Assembly: GCA_036320915.1 (NCBI GenBank)
Contig: JAXBDG010000013.1
Coordinates: forward strand, 1,984,001-2,048,000
From: Linnemannia elongata
Lineage: Eukaryota; Mortierellomycota; Mortierellomycetes; Mortierellales; Mortierellaceae
Length of the DNA stretch: 64,000 nt
Direction of reading: 5' to 3'
The notes under the pieces were generated by a model. The model worked only from the letters and a program-made list of their open reading frames with translations, did not search any database and was not told the DNA's origin. Shown piece after piece: positions 33,348 to 46,300 of this stretch. The stretch's first letter is position 1. Each line of letters opens with the position of its first letter. The translations under genes were made by a program, and so were the position numbers.

Positions 33348-35512
33348 ATGCCGCTGACGCGATCCAGCTGCTTCTATGTGAGCTCGCTCTTCTTCCTGGT
33401 GGCCGTCACAGGTATCGTAAACCACACCATTCAAACAACCACACCTCCTTTACTGTGATTTACAGATCGGAAACAACACCACGCTTTATCTTTACCCTCT
33501 GCTCACTGTTTCCCCCTCCCCTTCTTTACCCAATTACTCAATTCTGCAGGGATATGCATATTTGCGTCCGCATACGATGTGATCTTCCAGATCTTCCATC
33601 ACCCTGAAACCGAAGAACCCAACTACAAGAACCTCGCCGTCTTTGGCGGTAGTTATGTCCTGCTGGTATGGCCCCCTCCTTTCCGATTTGCATCCCCTGT
33701 GTTCATTTTCGTCTAGGTGCCGACTCACTACTAACATTGCTTGTATTTCTTGTGGGAATAGGGCTTGCTGGCGACGATCTTTGGGTTCTCACGATATGTG
33801 ACTGTGAAAATGGCACGGCAGGAGATCCCAAAGACCTACATGCCCATCACTCGTGAGGATCTGCCCAAGGTAACCTTCCCTTCTCTCACTTTCATTCGGG
33901 ATGAGATCAGACTGGAGTAAAATGTTCAAGACAAGGACGCATTTATAGGAAACAATGGATATCGTATGAACAGGACTAATGTGGAAAACCATCTCTGTTT
34001 GCAATGTGTGAATATAGGCGGTGTATGAGTTTGTGCAATCGGAACTGGATCGTGTGGCTCGACTTGCCAAGAAGGCGACTCCGCTGTTGGAGGAAAGTGG
34101 ACAACCAGGATGGGGCAAGCCAGGTAATGCATCATTCTTGCATATCATTCTTGTAAATCATGAAACATGTGTATGATATGGAGACATTGGACATAGGGCG
34201 CCTCGTTGACATCAATGGTATACTTCGCAACTATAGAGAGTTCATTACAGGATACGCACTTCAAGACATTCATGGCCAGCACACCTCACTTCATCGGTAA
34301 GGAATACTCTTGTTCAACGGAGTTTTCGCCCTTGCTTTTGTATCAAGTCGCAGGCAAGTACTGTAAATGCCATTTCTAATTATTTTTTTTGAAACTAACA
34401 TAGAGAGGGCGGCGGTAGCAAACTCTCCAGACTTGGCAAGGCCGCCCAACATGTCCATCTCGGCATATGTGCACATGCTAATCGACCAGAAACTCATCAC
34501 ACGCGACATTGGACTGGAATACATAGCAGGATATGAACAGGCCCGCTTTGGAGGCTCCCGGAACGACACCTCCCCCGTCCCCATGTCACCCTTTCAACCG
34601 CAGCAGTTACACTCTCAATCTTCACAACGGCATCATCACAATCATCATCATCACCAACATCTTAGACATCATACCTCGTCGGGACGGCATGTGAGGCAGT
34701 CTTCTGGGTTGAATCCTCGGCATAGTCAACAAAGTCAGAGTCACAGTCAGCATCCGAATCATGACCCGTCGACGGCATCTACGATAGGTGGGACGTCACA
34801 GCATCTCCCGACTATCGGGAGCAGTGTTGGCGGCGGCAGTGGTGGCAATGGCACCGGTGCTGGTACAGGGGGACGTGAGAATCTGGAGGAGGAGGATTAT
34901 ATCCGGTTCATGAAGGTGCTGAGTTGGATCCTTCAGGAACTCGGATGGGACCAAGCCGCAGAGGAGGCGTACGAGGAAGAGTTCCGAGCCCAGGAACGAC
35001 AACGGGAAGCCGAACAGCAACAGCTCCATCAGGCCAAGTGTCAGCAGGAGGAAGCTTATGAGCGAGGTCCAGATGAGAGAGAATTGGAGCAAACGACGGA
35101 TTATTATCATAGTGATGAGGGTGGGTCGACGATGATGTTACAACCGAGGCGGAAGCAGAGTCAACTCAGTGGGGATAGTTATTTCATTGTTGGCAGTAGT
35201 CGGGGCCTCGAGACCGATCCTCAGTTCCAACCTCACCAGCAGCGTTCTTCACAACAACAAGGACAGGTGCACCCGAATGAAGGTGGCAGTCAGAACCAGA
35301 ACCGGCGGATGGGCAACGCTAGTGTTGGCATTATAGGAAGTTCTAGTAATAGCACAGGGGTCGGAATCCCAGGAGGAAGTGGATCCGGAACATTACCATC
35401 GGTGGTTCCACGGAAACTGTCTAGGACCGGCAACCTGAGCACGCGGAGTCTTTTAACCATGCGGACCATGCGAACCGCTAGTAGCATCAAGTCATGGGAG
35501 CAACGGCCGTAA
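33348..35512 (+). CDS. DLT1: Dlt1-family membrane protein (defect at low temperature)
   Basis: Six exons, 33348-33411, 33550-33665, 33762-33869, 34018-34123, 34237-34296 and 34404-35512, encode 520 residues. Two membrane segments lie at about 9-33 and 49-70. The family signature IPKTYMPITREDLPKAVYE follows (yeast Dlt1: IPRRYIPITPADLP), then QPGWGKP, THFKTFMASTPHFIE, and IDQKLITRDIGLEYIAGYEQARF. These match the order in Aspergillus Dlt1 (HPGW, PNLIEAKAV, QYEYARF). The region around EEEDYIRFMKVLSWILQELGW completes the conserved part. The rest of the C terminus is a long disordered tail rich in H, Q, S and G, absent from yeast. The acceptor TATAG at 34236 was preferred over TACAG because only it restores the conserved frame. 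Deletion of the yeast gene causes cold sensitivity; the molecular role is unknown. Confidence 0.88.
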
Positions 35513-36778
35513 TATACATTTTTTTTTTCTATTTCTTTCGAAAAAATATTGTGTCTACAGGTTCAATGGATAAACTCCCAATGGGCATCAAGAGTGCACG
35601 TTTATTTCCTACTCGCAATTTTGCAGCGAAGTAACATGGTGGGTGGGTTGTTATTGTAATACATACCCTCTGACGTAGGGTACAAATACGCCCTCCCCTC
35701 ACAGGGTTTGAATGGACATTTGAGCTTCGAGTGCTTTATGACAACCACAACATCATGCAAATGAGGGGTGCACATGGTTTGTACATACTAGGTAAACACG
35801 AGGTGAATCCAATTAACGAAAATTGAGAGGAGACTGAAAAGGATTGATACGATGGTGTGTATGAGTGTATGTATGTATGTGTGTCACGCAATGAGAGGTA
35901 CCGAATAAAGCGGCCAAGATGATTGACCAACTCTGCTCTCTCTTGCCTGTTCGTATTGTAGCAAAACAGGAAGGTGACGGATGTTCAATCGATCGCGATT
36001 GCTCAGAACAATGGCGTATGTCTAACATGTTGCGGTGAGTATGATATATGGTGCTAGTGTGGTGGTTGAAAAAAAAAAAATATATGGTGTGGTTTTTTTT
36101 TATTCTGTGAAAGGCAATAGGAAGAGATGTTCATATGCCAATTTCAAATATCTTTTCTTTGTCGGGCATTATTATTATTATTATTGTTTCTTTTTTTTTT
36201 CGACCGTTTGCCACATGGCCTGAAGTAAACAAACCGGCTTAGGAGTCTTGGACTTGGACTAAAAATTGGGGACTTGGACAGGACTTTACAGGTTTATCAT
36301 GTTGTGGACGATATACAATTAATCTTTGTTTTGATTGTAAACACGTTTTCTTTTGTTTTTTGAATTGAATCAGGGGGTCATGGAAGTTGCACAGTACACA
36401 TTGTGCTTCCCTTTACGTCAAAGTGATCATTCTGTTGTTTTGTAAAAGGTCATTATATTCGTTTCTTCATTAGAGTCATGATATAGGCATTAAGGTTGAG
36501 CGCAAAAGAAAAAGGTTTGTGTTATTACAATGGGCACTGAAAAAAAAAATGGGGGTAAAGAGAAAGAAGGAGCAATTGAACGGGAAAGTGGAAGAAAAAG
36601 AAACTACAAGAATAAAAGTACAAGGGAAGATGACACTGGCTGGGATATCGTAAGGGTGGAAGAGTATACAATTGGAGAGTGAGGATGTGAGGATAGAAGG
36701 ATTGTTGGGTAAAGAAGAAAAACGAGAGCACAAAAACGTGGCTAATTGGTTGTTTTTTTTTCTTTCTTGCTTCAGGAT
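35513..36778. other. Convergent intergenic region
   Basis: The 3' ends of DLT1 (+) and the cyclin gene (-) face each other. The stretch is AT-rich with short T and A runs and a (ATT)n near 36170-36186. No gene is supported. Confidence 0.6.
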
Positions 36779-39700
36779 TTAGCACATGGCACGGCTTGTG
36801 GCACCAGTGGCAGCAGCCCAGACACCATGACGGCCCGCGGAGGTGGATGAGGACGACGTCTGTTGATGACCGTATCCTTGGTAATGGGGGTGGACCGAAG
36901 ACGACGAGGTACCAGACTGATAGTGCGTGTATCCAGAGTTACCAGTCACCGAAGGAGGCATGGAGTGACGACCATAGACGGGCCACGACCGCTGAGCACC
37001 AGTGCTGTTCATCTGCTCGGGAGAGCAAGATGCCGAAGCCGAAGCTGAGACGGGCGTCATCTCCTCATCCGAGGAAGAAGAGCGCTGGTAGACGGCGTCA
37101 GAACCACTGTCGGGGGATGGGTAATGGCTTTGATGGCGATGAGCACCATAATGATGCTGCTGGTGCTGGTACTGCTGATGCTGGTAGTAATGACCCTGGT
37201 TGTGAGCACGGAAGGAGCCTCCAACCTTGTTGGCATATCCATGCAAGGTCTCGCCCTCCTCCAGACAAGGCTGGTTAGGCAACGAAGGTCTTCTCCTGAA
37301 CACATCCTGAGGCTGCTGCTGTTGAACAATCTGAGGCATCTGGAACTGTGTCCGGCTACCACGGCTACCGATGGATCCACGTTTGTTGGAGCTGACCTGG
37401 TTCAAAGATGAGGTCTGGTAACTACCACTGCTACGGGGAGAGGGAGTGGTAGGCGAGACCATGGCTGAAGACGCGGTGGTTGAAGAAGCCTTGGAGACCG
37501 TCGTGACAACAGACAGGGATGTCGAGGCATAACGGCTGTTGGGCCTTTCAGAGGAGGGCGCAGACACGGTTTGCTGTTGTTGAAGGAAGTCTTGAAGGGA
37601 GGAAGCCAAATCAGCCTCGGTGATACGAAGGTCAAAATCCTAAAAAAAAATGACAGACCAAACAAAGCGTCATTGTGCGTTAGTTATACCGATCCTCATG
37701 GCAATTGAGAGCGCAGGGAAGGAGAAATGGGAAAGGAAGAGAAGGGGGGTAAACGTGGATGGGATGGGTGGGTGGCAAAGGGACTCAATCATACTCCGGT
37801 GCACAAACCCAACAAAAACAAAATAATAATCAACAAAGCTGCGGAGAGGGGCTGAAAATGTATGTAAGGGGAAGGGGAGAGGGGGCAAAGTTAAGGGGGA
37901 AGGAACGGAATGTAGGGCTGGAACAGGAGGGGAAAGCATGAATGGTACACAACCAAAACTGTAGAAGAACATACCAGGAGGGCAAGGAGCTGCTTCTCCA
38001 TGAGGTTGACCTCGCCGACAGAAAAGACGGTCGAGTGGGCAGACCAGTGCTTGTTTTTGGGTGACTGGTCATTGAGGTACTTTGCGGCGACGATCAAGCT
38101 GGCCAAGAAGACGCGATGGCAGGTGCAATGCATTCCTATTAGTGTGAGACCAAGACAAGAGCGGAGAAATAGGGTCGAACAATGTTAGATACATGAATGA
38201 AAAATGATTAGAGCCATCGGATATCGATGAGTGTGTGAGAGAGAAAAGGGATGAGCGATGAGAATAATCGCGTCGTGATGAACAAAACGTTGTTGTGAGA
38301 AGGCCATGAGTGGACTTAAGGAGAATTAGAGTGAGCAGGTGTCCCTCGTGGTTGATGTTGTTTGTATGCTTGAGATGCATGCGAAACACACATGCCAGTG
38401 ACAGGGTCGATCGTTGGTCGGTATGTAAAGGAAAGGGGAAATTGTCGGCAGCTCGGTAGGGAAGGAAGGAATCAAGGGAAGCGGTGTAAAGAAAGTGGCA
38501 TATGCCCTTGGTTGAAGATGGATGATTCCATAGGGGTGGGTATGTGGTCATGGCAAATTCAAGGGATGAATTGGAAGGCGAGGGGAACAAGGTTGTGCCT
38601 GAAAGAATATGGGAGCACAAAGAAAACGGGACTCAACAAAAATCAAACATATACACGGGAAACCATAAAGTAAACTCGATTCAATTGAATTGGAAAAGAG
38701 GGTATCATGATGAAATGTATCTTTTCCATCCGCTAGAAAACATCCCGATATCCGCGTAGGTTGTTCGCGAAAGGAAAGGAGAAGGAGAATAGACAAGGAA
38801 GGAAGGGAGGGATGCATGGATCAGGCACAGCCCTTGGCCAAAGCCCATCCATGACCCCAAAGAGGAAAACACTGTAGGGCTGAATACATATTGTGGTGAT
38901 GGCGAAGAACCCTTGTTCCCATATGGGTTCGATCGGGTCTAGAAAGACAACAATCATCCCAGGCTGAGAAAAGAACAGATACAAGATGCAATTGAAAGGA
39001 AAGGGGTGGAGTAGGGAGGCATGGTAAGGAGTTGGACCATGGGTTGGATGGTATTTGAACGAATATCCATCCCATCAAGAAAAAGAAAGCTGAACAAAGG
39101 GCAAAGAAAAGAGGGGGGAAACAAGGGGCAAGGGGTGTCTGGGCGGCGGAGTGAAAAAAAGAGTTTGTGTTTTTTTTTTTTTGCTTGGACTACATTTGGA
39201 CACATGAGGGAGGGGCAGGATGGAAATCAACAACACAGATGGCCCGAGTGAAGGGCAACGTAAGGAGATGCGGATGCACAAGAAGAGAGAAGGGACAAAA
39301 TAGGGTTGGTGCATTGGCACAATTCAAAAAGAAAAAAAGTAACCAATCTATCCATATATGTCTGCATCGCCGTAAAAGATTGCGCACAAACAAGATTGGG
39401 GGGGTTGGGAAAACCAAGAGGAAAGGAAAAAGAAACCAAAAAGTGGTGAACAAACCATGGACTACCAATGGTTGGTTGGTTGGTTGGATGATATAAAAAT
39501 TACCTTTTGCTGCGACAGGGAGCTTGTGCTTGAGACGTTCAAGATAGACGAGGGTAGGAAGAAGAGTGGAGGCCTGCACATTGGAGTTGAGGACGAGTAT
39601 CCGGATAAAGTCGTTCAATGGCGGCACTACTACTGCCGACCCCATTGCCGTTGATGCTGTCGATTCAGTACTGCTCCTTGATGATGATGAGCTGTGGTGG

Positions 39701-40045
39701 GCGGGTGTACTGGGAGGGGAAGGGAGAGTGTTGGCATAGGCATCGACAGGGGAAGGTGGTGGGCTGCACTCGATCACCGTGCTGGCGTAGTTGGCAATGT
39801 GATCTACAATTACATATGGACATACAAAAGGGCGAAATTGGGCGATGTTTAGGACCATTGACTTTGCTCATTTGCTTTGCTTTGTTGTCTTGATTGCTTG
39901 TTTTTTGTCGACTCCTTACATAGTGGAAGGGAGGAAGGGAAAGAGGGGGGGAAAACATACCGATCATTTGTGGGGTGACTGGACTACGAAACAGCCTCTC
40001 GAGGGCACGATTCGAGTATGCTTTTGGTTCAGCAAGAGAAGGCAT
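36779..40045 (-). CDS. Pho85-type cyclin (PCL1/2 family)
   Basis: Four exons, 39961-40045, 39504-39803, 37975-38135 and 36779-37639, encode 468 residues. The cyclin fold starts at about residue 29 (DHIANYASTVIEC) and is interrupted by a Pro/Ser-rich loop (about 45-88). It continues with DFIRILVLNSNVQASTLLP and LVYLERLK (about 90-122), CHRVFLASLIVAAKYLNDQS (about 132-155), WSAHSTVFSVGEVNLMEKQLL and DFDLRITEADL (to about 200). The SLIVAAKYLND core with LVYLERL is diagnostic of PCL cyclins, which activate the Pho85/CDK5-like kinase in cell-cycle entry, morphogenesis or nutrient signalling. The C-terminal 260 residues are S/Q/H-rich and probably disordered. Intron 2, between exons 2 and 3, is 1368 bases, the longest here. 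A minus-strand TATAAAAG at 40531-40538 and a long CT-rich leader precede the start. Confidence 0.88.
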
Positions 40046-40394
40046 TGCTGTATATATGTATGTGTTAGCGGAGGGAGAAAGGAGAGGAGGGGCGGGAGAG
40101 GAGAGGAAGAGGAGTGTGTGGTAGATGGATGTGTTGTTGTGGAAAGTAGGAGAGTGGGAGAGTGAGAGTGGAGCGGTGAGGTAAATAGAAGAGAGAGGAA
40201 AGGTAAGGAAGGCAGTGAAGGTGGAGTTGTAGAGAAGAAAAGTGAAGAGAGAGAGAGGGTCTGTGTGATTGTGTGAGGTGTGGATGACGATGTGTTGGAT
40301 GTGGTGGTCAATGGTATCCAGACGAGAAGAGAGGGGAGTGTCGAAAGCAATTGACGAGAGCGAGAGAGCGAGAGAGAGAAAGAGAGAGAGAGAA

Positions 40395-40428
<34 letters not shown>

Positions 40429-40530
40429 TAGAGAGTAGATATACAAGATGAGAGATGAAAAGGACGATGAGTGAAAAGGAACAGAAAACAAGAAGAAATC
40501 GAATTGGGGGAAGCGGAAGAGGGTGGCCTT
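40046..40530 (-). promoter_or_regulatory. Cyclin gene leader, CT-rich on minus strand
   Basis: Between the candidate TATA box and the ATG lie 485 bases, largely purine on the plus strand, with (GA)n blocks at about 40354-40430. It is probably a long 5' leader, a style seen for regulated cyclin mRNAs. There is no coding character. Confidence 0.4.
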
Positions 40531-40538
40531 CTTTTATA
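40531..40538 (-). promoter_or_regulatory. Candidate TATA box of the PCL-type cyclin gene
   Basis: TATAAAAG on the minus strand is a perfect consensus, 486 bases upstream of the ATG and directly upstream of the CT-rich leader. Confidence 0.4.
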
Positions 40539-42638
40539 CAATGGGCCAAGCTAACTGTTGTCCAAGGCACTGGCAGGACGCGAAAATAAAAAAACAAGAA
40601 AAAAAGAAACGAATATCCGTCGACCGACCGCAGACGTTGGGCGTGGTTGAAGAGGAATAAAGAGTAATGGTTCAATTGAAGGAAGAAGGTGTCGATTCAA
40701 TTGAAATTGACTAATGAATTAGAATGGTTATATAACAAACAAACAATTGAACAAAAAAAAAAAAAAAAAAAAAAAAAAAGCGCCGAAAGGGAACAAAACG
40801 AATGGACCATCCATTTGGGACAGGCAGGAAGGAAGGAAGAAAGGAGGGATTGACAAGAGAGAAGTAGAAAAAGGAGCAGAGGAAATAAAATAATAATTTT
40901 ATTATAAAAATTTCAATTCAATTCAGAAAAATAAGGGGAGGGGTTGGTTGGAGGAGGAAGAAGGGGATTGCACGATTGAATAAATGATTCAATACAATCG
41001 AAACAAGAACAAGAGCACTACTTTTTTTTTTCTCTCTGTTGGTTACTGGATGGAAGAAGGCTGAAAGGGGGAACAGAAAGGGGGATAAGATGTGTAGAAC
41101 TAATTCTATAAAACAAAAAAAAAAGGGTCAAACAAGTATAGAAGAAAGAAAGAGGAAAAGTGGTCGAGCCACGACAACCATCTCCACAGCTGGTAGATAA
41201 TTCACCCTTCATAAAGGGTGTTCTGTAACAATAGCATTAAAGAAACAGCAGGACAAGACAAGGACAAAGACAAAGACAAAGACATACGGTTATCCTTTTG
41301 CCCGTCTGTTGTTCCTCATTATTGTTATTATTATTCGAGGTGGAATGGACCGTGCCTTCTCTCTGTGTCGCTCTTTCTCTCTCTCTCTCTCTGTCTTGTT
41401 CTCACTACAGTACAGTTGTCCTTCCCTCTTTTGCGCCCGACCTGCGTCTTTGTTGATAGGAAACCCGCTCTTCTCATTTTTCGTAGGAGAACAACAACCT
41501 ATATTGTTCGCCACCTGCAATAGAGCAAGAAGAATGGGTTTGGTGGCAAGATGGTCCCTAGCTCTTCAACGAAACCATCTACACACTTCTCTTGATTCAT
41601 CGAAATAGAACAGTGAGGGAGGCTGAGAACATTAGTAGCTATCTGGCACCCTGCTCCCGGGTTTCCCTTTCATGTAACAACAATAACTATTGTTGCATCA
41701 ACTATTATTATCATCATCACCATTAGAAGCATCTCCTTATCAAGCCATCAAAAGGACGCCACCCTCTCAAGCTTCAAGGGTTTATCTCAAACAAACCCTA
41801 CCCCTTCCCCTTCCCCTCCCCCTTCCCCTTCTCCTGACCCCACCCCACTCCACACACTATCCACCTACCTCCATCTACGTCCGACTCGACGCGACACCCG
41901 TTGGAAAGATAGATCGAAAAGCCAAAGAAGCCAGAACATCCCATCTTACGCGTTTGAACCACCCCGGCAACAACAGCAACCGATTAGGGTACTAAAAAAA
42001 CAATACCCATTTGTCTCTCCTTCATTCACCTTCTATTTTCCTTCTCCACTTTTTCCACCCCCCCTCTCTCTCTCTCTGACGCAACCTAATACAGCGGCAA
42101 CGATCCCCGGATAAAAACAAGCCCATGAAACGCCTCAATGCCCTCAAATGAGATAAAAAAGATGACAGAATGTATTGTAGATGAGAGATTTCTGGAGCAA
42201 CTATAATACCCGAACTGCCTGTGAACTGTGAACTGCGCGCGTACATCACACCGCATTACGCATTCGCCTCGCTCTCATTTTGCAACCTCAACAGAGGCGG
42301 GCGGAGAGAAAACGGAGCAAGGGAAGTGGGATGGGAGGAATAATAAGGAACCCGAAAGGGAACCATTTTCTGCTTTCTGCTGACAGTATTGGCGCAATGA
42401 AAATAGATCCAAGGAGATAGGATAGAAAAGTTAAGCAAGGGAAGAGGAAGAGGAAGAGAAGCATCGGCGAACACTTTTTTTTGTTATGCATATAGAACAA
42501 CAAAGCAACAAAAAAAAACAAACAAACAACAACATGGTAACCCTTCCTACTGAGCTTTCGCAGCCGCGATGCTTGAGGAGAAGTGGCGAATGATGACGAA
42601 GGTGCGCTTTTACATGTCTAGCTTACCTGCCTGGCATA
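40539..42638. other. Gene-poor region, part 1
   Basis: Upstream of the cyclin promoter. It holds a 27-base A run (40753-40779), (GACAAA)n near 41255-41283 and a CCTTCCCC-type repeat near 41800-41835. Open frames here are composed of simple-sequence residues and are not credible genes. Confidence 0.55.
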
Positions 42639-42794
42639 ATGGACACTGCTGCTGCTGCCAGATTGGATGCTCATAGCTCACTACTGAACCATTTGCAAGA
42701 TGCCTCTCAATCGATTTCATTATTGATACGTTTGCTCTGCAAATCTGATCTGAATCTCGCTTGCATCACACTCTCGTTCCTCTTCCTTGACTAA
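42639..42794 (+). CDS. Possible small ORF, 51 residues, unrecognised
   Basis: ATG 42639 to TAA 42792-42794 reads MDTAAAARLDAHSSLLNHLQ and goes on as an amphipathic, Leu/Ser-rich helix-like segment ending LSFLFLD. The composition is more protein-like than its surroundings, and the frame is open for about 11 codons before the ATG. No family is recognised and no splice-linked exon was found. It may be chance. Confidence 0.2.
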   Translation: MDTAAAARLDAHSSLLNHLQDASQSISLLIRLLCKSDLNLACITLSFLFLD

Positions 42795-43178
42795 CCTATC
42801 AATCATCTTTATGTTCTTTCCGCGACTCGTTTCGTAGTACCGTGTCACTAGCGAACGCCCTCGGTAGGCAGACGACATTTGTAAGTTGAAAAGGGCGGGC
42901 GTTAGTTACAACAATGCCTATTCAAGGAGCCACCTACTTTTCCTTCGAACGAGCAAGCGAATTAACGATCTTGACATGTACAGACATAGCACCATCCCAT
43001 TATCGTGAAAGTGCTGGGGCTAGCAAAAGGATGAAGTCAGAACTGTGCAATAGTCAATAACCCTTTTTTTTAGACGATTGGCCGCTCTCTTTTTTTTTCA
43101 CTCACTCGCTAATCGACTTCGATAGTGTTGCGGGCCAAACGAAGAAACTAGAACGAATTTCTCTTGTTTTCGGTGTAG

Positions 43179-43187
43179 TATAAAAGG
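43179..43187 (+). promoter_or_regulatory. Candidate TATA box in the gene-poor region
   Basis: TATAAAAGG is a strong consensus with an ATG 32 bases downstream of its end. It is the best core-promoter-like site on the plus strand between 40.6 and 60 kb. Confidence 0.3.
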
Positions 43188-43218
43188 AGTTCGAAGAACG
43201 GATGGTAGTAAGCAGACA

Positions 43219-43398
43219 ATGACCCAACAACGATCAACTGAACTTGACTCGCAACTCTCTCCCCCTTTCACTTCTTCTCTGTCTCTTCTCTGTGTTTATG
43301 GACCTCGTCAACATCCCATCCCAAGAAAAAAAGGGGGGGATGAATTACAATGGAAAACAACAACACCAACACCATTCGGAACAATGGAGAACAAATGA
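43219..43398 (+). CDS. Possible small ORF behind a TATA box, 59 residues
   Basis: ATG 43219 to TGA 43396-43398. It starts MTQQRSTELDSQLSPPF and ends TPTPFGTMENK. No signal peptide, domain or family is visible. The only support is its position behind TATAAAAGG at 43179-43187. It could equally be an upstream ORF in a noncoding transcript. Confidence 0.2.
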   Translation: MTQQRSTELDSQLSPPFTSSLSLLCVYGPRQHPIPRKKGGDELQWKTTTPTPFGTMENK

Positions 43399-46300
43399 GA
43401 AAACCCAAACGGAAAACCGACGATTGTTTTGAACGGGTTACAAAAGAAGAGAGCAATATACGTATGTCTCTTTGGGAGAGTATCCTTTCTCCTCATCTTT
43501 CTCCTCACTCAACGAACAGGGAGAGAAAGAGGAAGAGTAACAAAGAAAGTGAGAAGACTTGGGAAAAGGAGTTGACTATTCTTTGGCTCGAGACCAAAAA
43601 AGAGAGAAAAAGAGGGAGACAGAGAGAAAAGGGAGGAGAGAGAGAGAGGGAGACAGAGTGAAGGAAGGAGAAAGTAACAGAGAAAGAGAAGGAGGGGGAA
43701 GTGAAGGGTTAGGGAGGATGAACTTGATTCTGTTTGCTCCTGCTCCTGAACGCTCGAGCGTCCTAGTCTTTATTTTTATTTTTTTGTTGGTTGGTCGTTA
43801 TTCGTTGTTGTTGTTCTTGTTGATGACATTGCCTCCCTGTTTGTGAACATTCACCCAAAGATAGATGGTGAGTTGGAGGGGGTAAGTCGAAGAAAGAGAA
43901 GAAGGAAAGAAGTAGTGAGGAAGGACTACAAGCGACCATGGAGATAGAGAAGGAGAGGGAAGCTTAAGAGTGTCGGTTTGTGCAGACAATGTCGCGATAG
44001 TCTTTTCTGCGGCATCATCCTACAGTGACATCGCCATTTTTTCTTCCCTTACACATGTGTGTTTATCTCCAGCAACTACTACGACTTCTGCGACTATGGC
44101 CTAGAAAGCACAGACAGACATGTACGATCGCATATTTTCCCCTCCTCCTCTATGCACCTTCTATCTTTTCCTCCCCTTTGTTCTCTACCACTTGTGGCTA
44201 CTGCTCTGCATTGTTCTAATCATTGAAAATTGTACATAAACCAATCGAGAGATCTTGGTGCGATCAAGAATCCAGTTTTCTTCTTCCCTTCCGTCCCTTT
44301 CCTTTCCCCTCATCCCCCCTGTTCGGTCCCCCGTCAATAATGTGGCGCCAGGATGGAAACCATAGCTCACTGATTCTACATAAAACACGTATTAACTACC
44401 AAAACCCTTGCTCTTTTTCTTTTTGTTCAATTGCATTGGTTCCTCATCTCTCCAAATGCAATAACACGCAAATTGCAGCAGCTGTATTCAATAAACCTTA
44501 TTTGCGCTTATTTCGACAGGGGAGGAAGAAAGAAAGGGGGAGGGGGCCACCATGGTCCTTTTTAACTTGCTTTGTTGTTGTCGTTTTCCTGGTCTGTCCT
44601 TTGTAGTTGCATGGCTATTCAAAGAGACAAAGCGCTACTTTTTTTTACTCGAGCGTACGGGGTGGAATAAGAAGGGGGTGAAAAAGAGGGGGATAACGAT
44701 GATACAAGAGGGAAGAAAAAAGGCAACAAATCTACTACTACAAAAAAAAGGGACAAGGAAATAAAGATGGACGTGCAAAATGATAACAAACAGAAAGTAG
44801 TCGATCAATCCTGAGAGGTAGGATGAGGATGTCCACCCAGGATTGTCAACCCCCTCCATTCACTTGCTTCGTTCCCGTTTTCCCATTAGGGGCCACCTTT
44901 TGTCTCTAGGGATCCCGTATAATTATTTGCTTTGCTGTTGCTAATGAGGGGCAGGAGGAGAGAGCAATTTGAACGAAACGCGCCTTTAGTTTTCTAGGGC
45001 TCAATTGCAATTTGTTGTGAAAAAACAACAAGGAAAAGGATATATAAATCCTTATTCCTTGTACCTTTTTGTTTGCTCCTTTGAAAGGGTGTCTAATTGA
45101 CCATGTTGTCTCATGAGCAAGTGTATGTATGTGTCTATGAGTAGGTGTGTGCGTGGACGATCATCCGCCCATCCATCTCTCTTCTTACCTTATATTTTGT
45201 TCCTTTGGTATCGTGAACATTGTAAAAGCAAAGTGTCAAGGCTATGAAAAAAGGAGCCAAGAGAAAAACGAATGATCGAGAGCGTGTCATTGTAGGTACA
45301 GTACGTAGGAGAGGATAGCAAAAGGTATATGTGGGATGGGATGGGTATCTATGTGGAGTACCATCAGCGCACAAACCCCCTTTCTTTTTCTACCCCATGG
45401 CAACCAACCCTAAAGGGTTCAGACGGACAAGATATATAGACGTGCGCGCGGCTTGTTGAAAAGGGGGAAAGAAAAGGGTGGGTGTGTGCGTTTGTCTTTC
45501 TTGACATGTTTGTCAACCTTACACTAGAAAAATAAGGTGGTTTTCCAACTTTGCTGATTTTTCCCCTTCTCCCTTCCCCTCCCTTCCCTTTTTCTCTTTC
45601 CCTTTCTGTCCTCCCCTTCATACCTTTCTTTATTATGCAATAAGTAAAAGGCAAGAAAAAGCCATGGACCTTGCATCGCACAAGCATAAGAACGCAAAGC
45701 ACAAAAGTAAAAAAATCTCACAACCCTGCAACCCTGTGGATTTCTAGACCCTTCCCACAACAACAAAACATATTCATAAGCATGTGGGATTCCGCATGCT
45801 TTCCTCCCTACTCCCCCCACTTTTATCCCATCCCATGGCTCCTCTCATCCCAACCCTTTGCTTGTGGGATAGATAGGATTCCCAGCATGTATTTTCATAT
45901 CTATGTGCGGGAGCACATGTAGGTGGAAGCATTGTACAAGATGCACCTCTCTGCCTTGCCTTTTGCTTGTTTGTCTAAATTTTTTTTGCCTTTTTTTTCT
46001 CCTCTTCCATTGCTTGGCCCATGGATAACCTGTTGTGCTCAATGACATGGTCTGCTATTTCTTCACTTTCTCTCTCTCTCCCTTTCTCTCTTTCTCCCTT
46101 TCTCTCTCTCTCCCTTTCTTTTCGCTCTCTCTATCTCCCTCGCTAATGAGGGCCGCAACCCCCTTCATCCCTTCCTTCCCTCGCTCTCTTTACGTTGCTT
46201 TCCCTTTTCTGAAAATGAGAGAGGAACGGAGTAAGAGAGAAGGAGAGACGAAAAAGGAGAGAGGGTCGAGGCAGGGTTGCAGATAATAGACCCTCCCTTG

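Noticed and set aside
34197..34296. Alternative Dlt1 exon using the acceptor at 34196 or TACAG at 34250
   Set aside because: Both give a frame that loses the conserved THFKTFMASTPHFIE block; only the TATAG acceptor at 34236 keeps it.
38900..38945. GGGTTCGATC resembling a tRNA B box
   Set aside because: There is no matching A box, acceptor stem or following CC; it lies inside the cyclin intron and is a palindrome (CCCATATGGG) plus chance.
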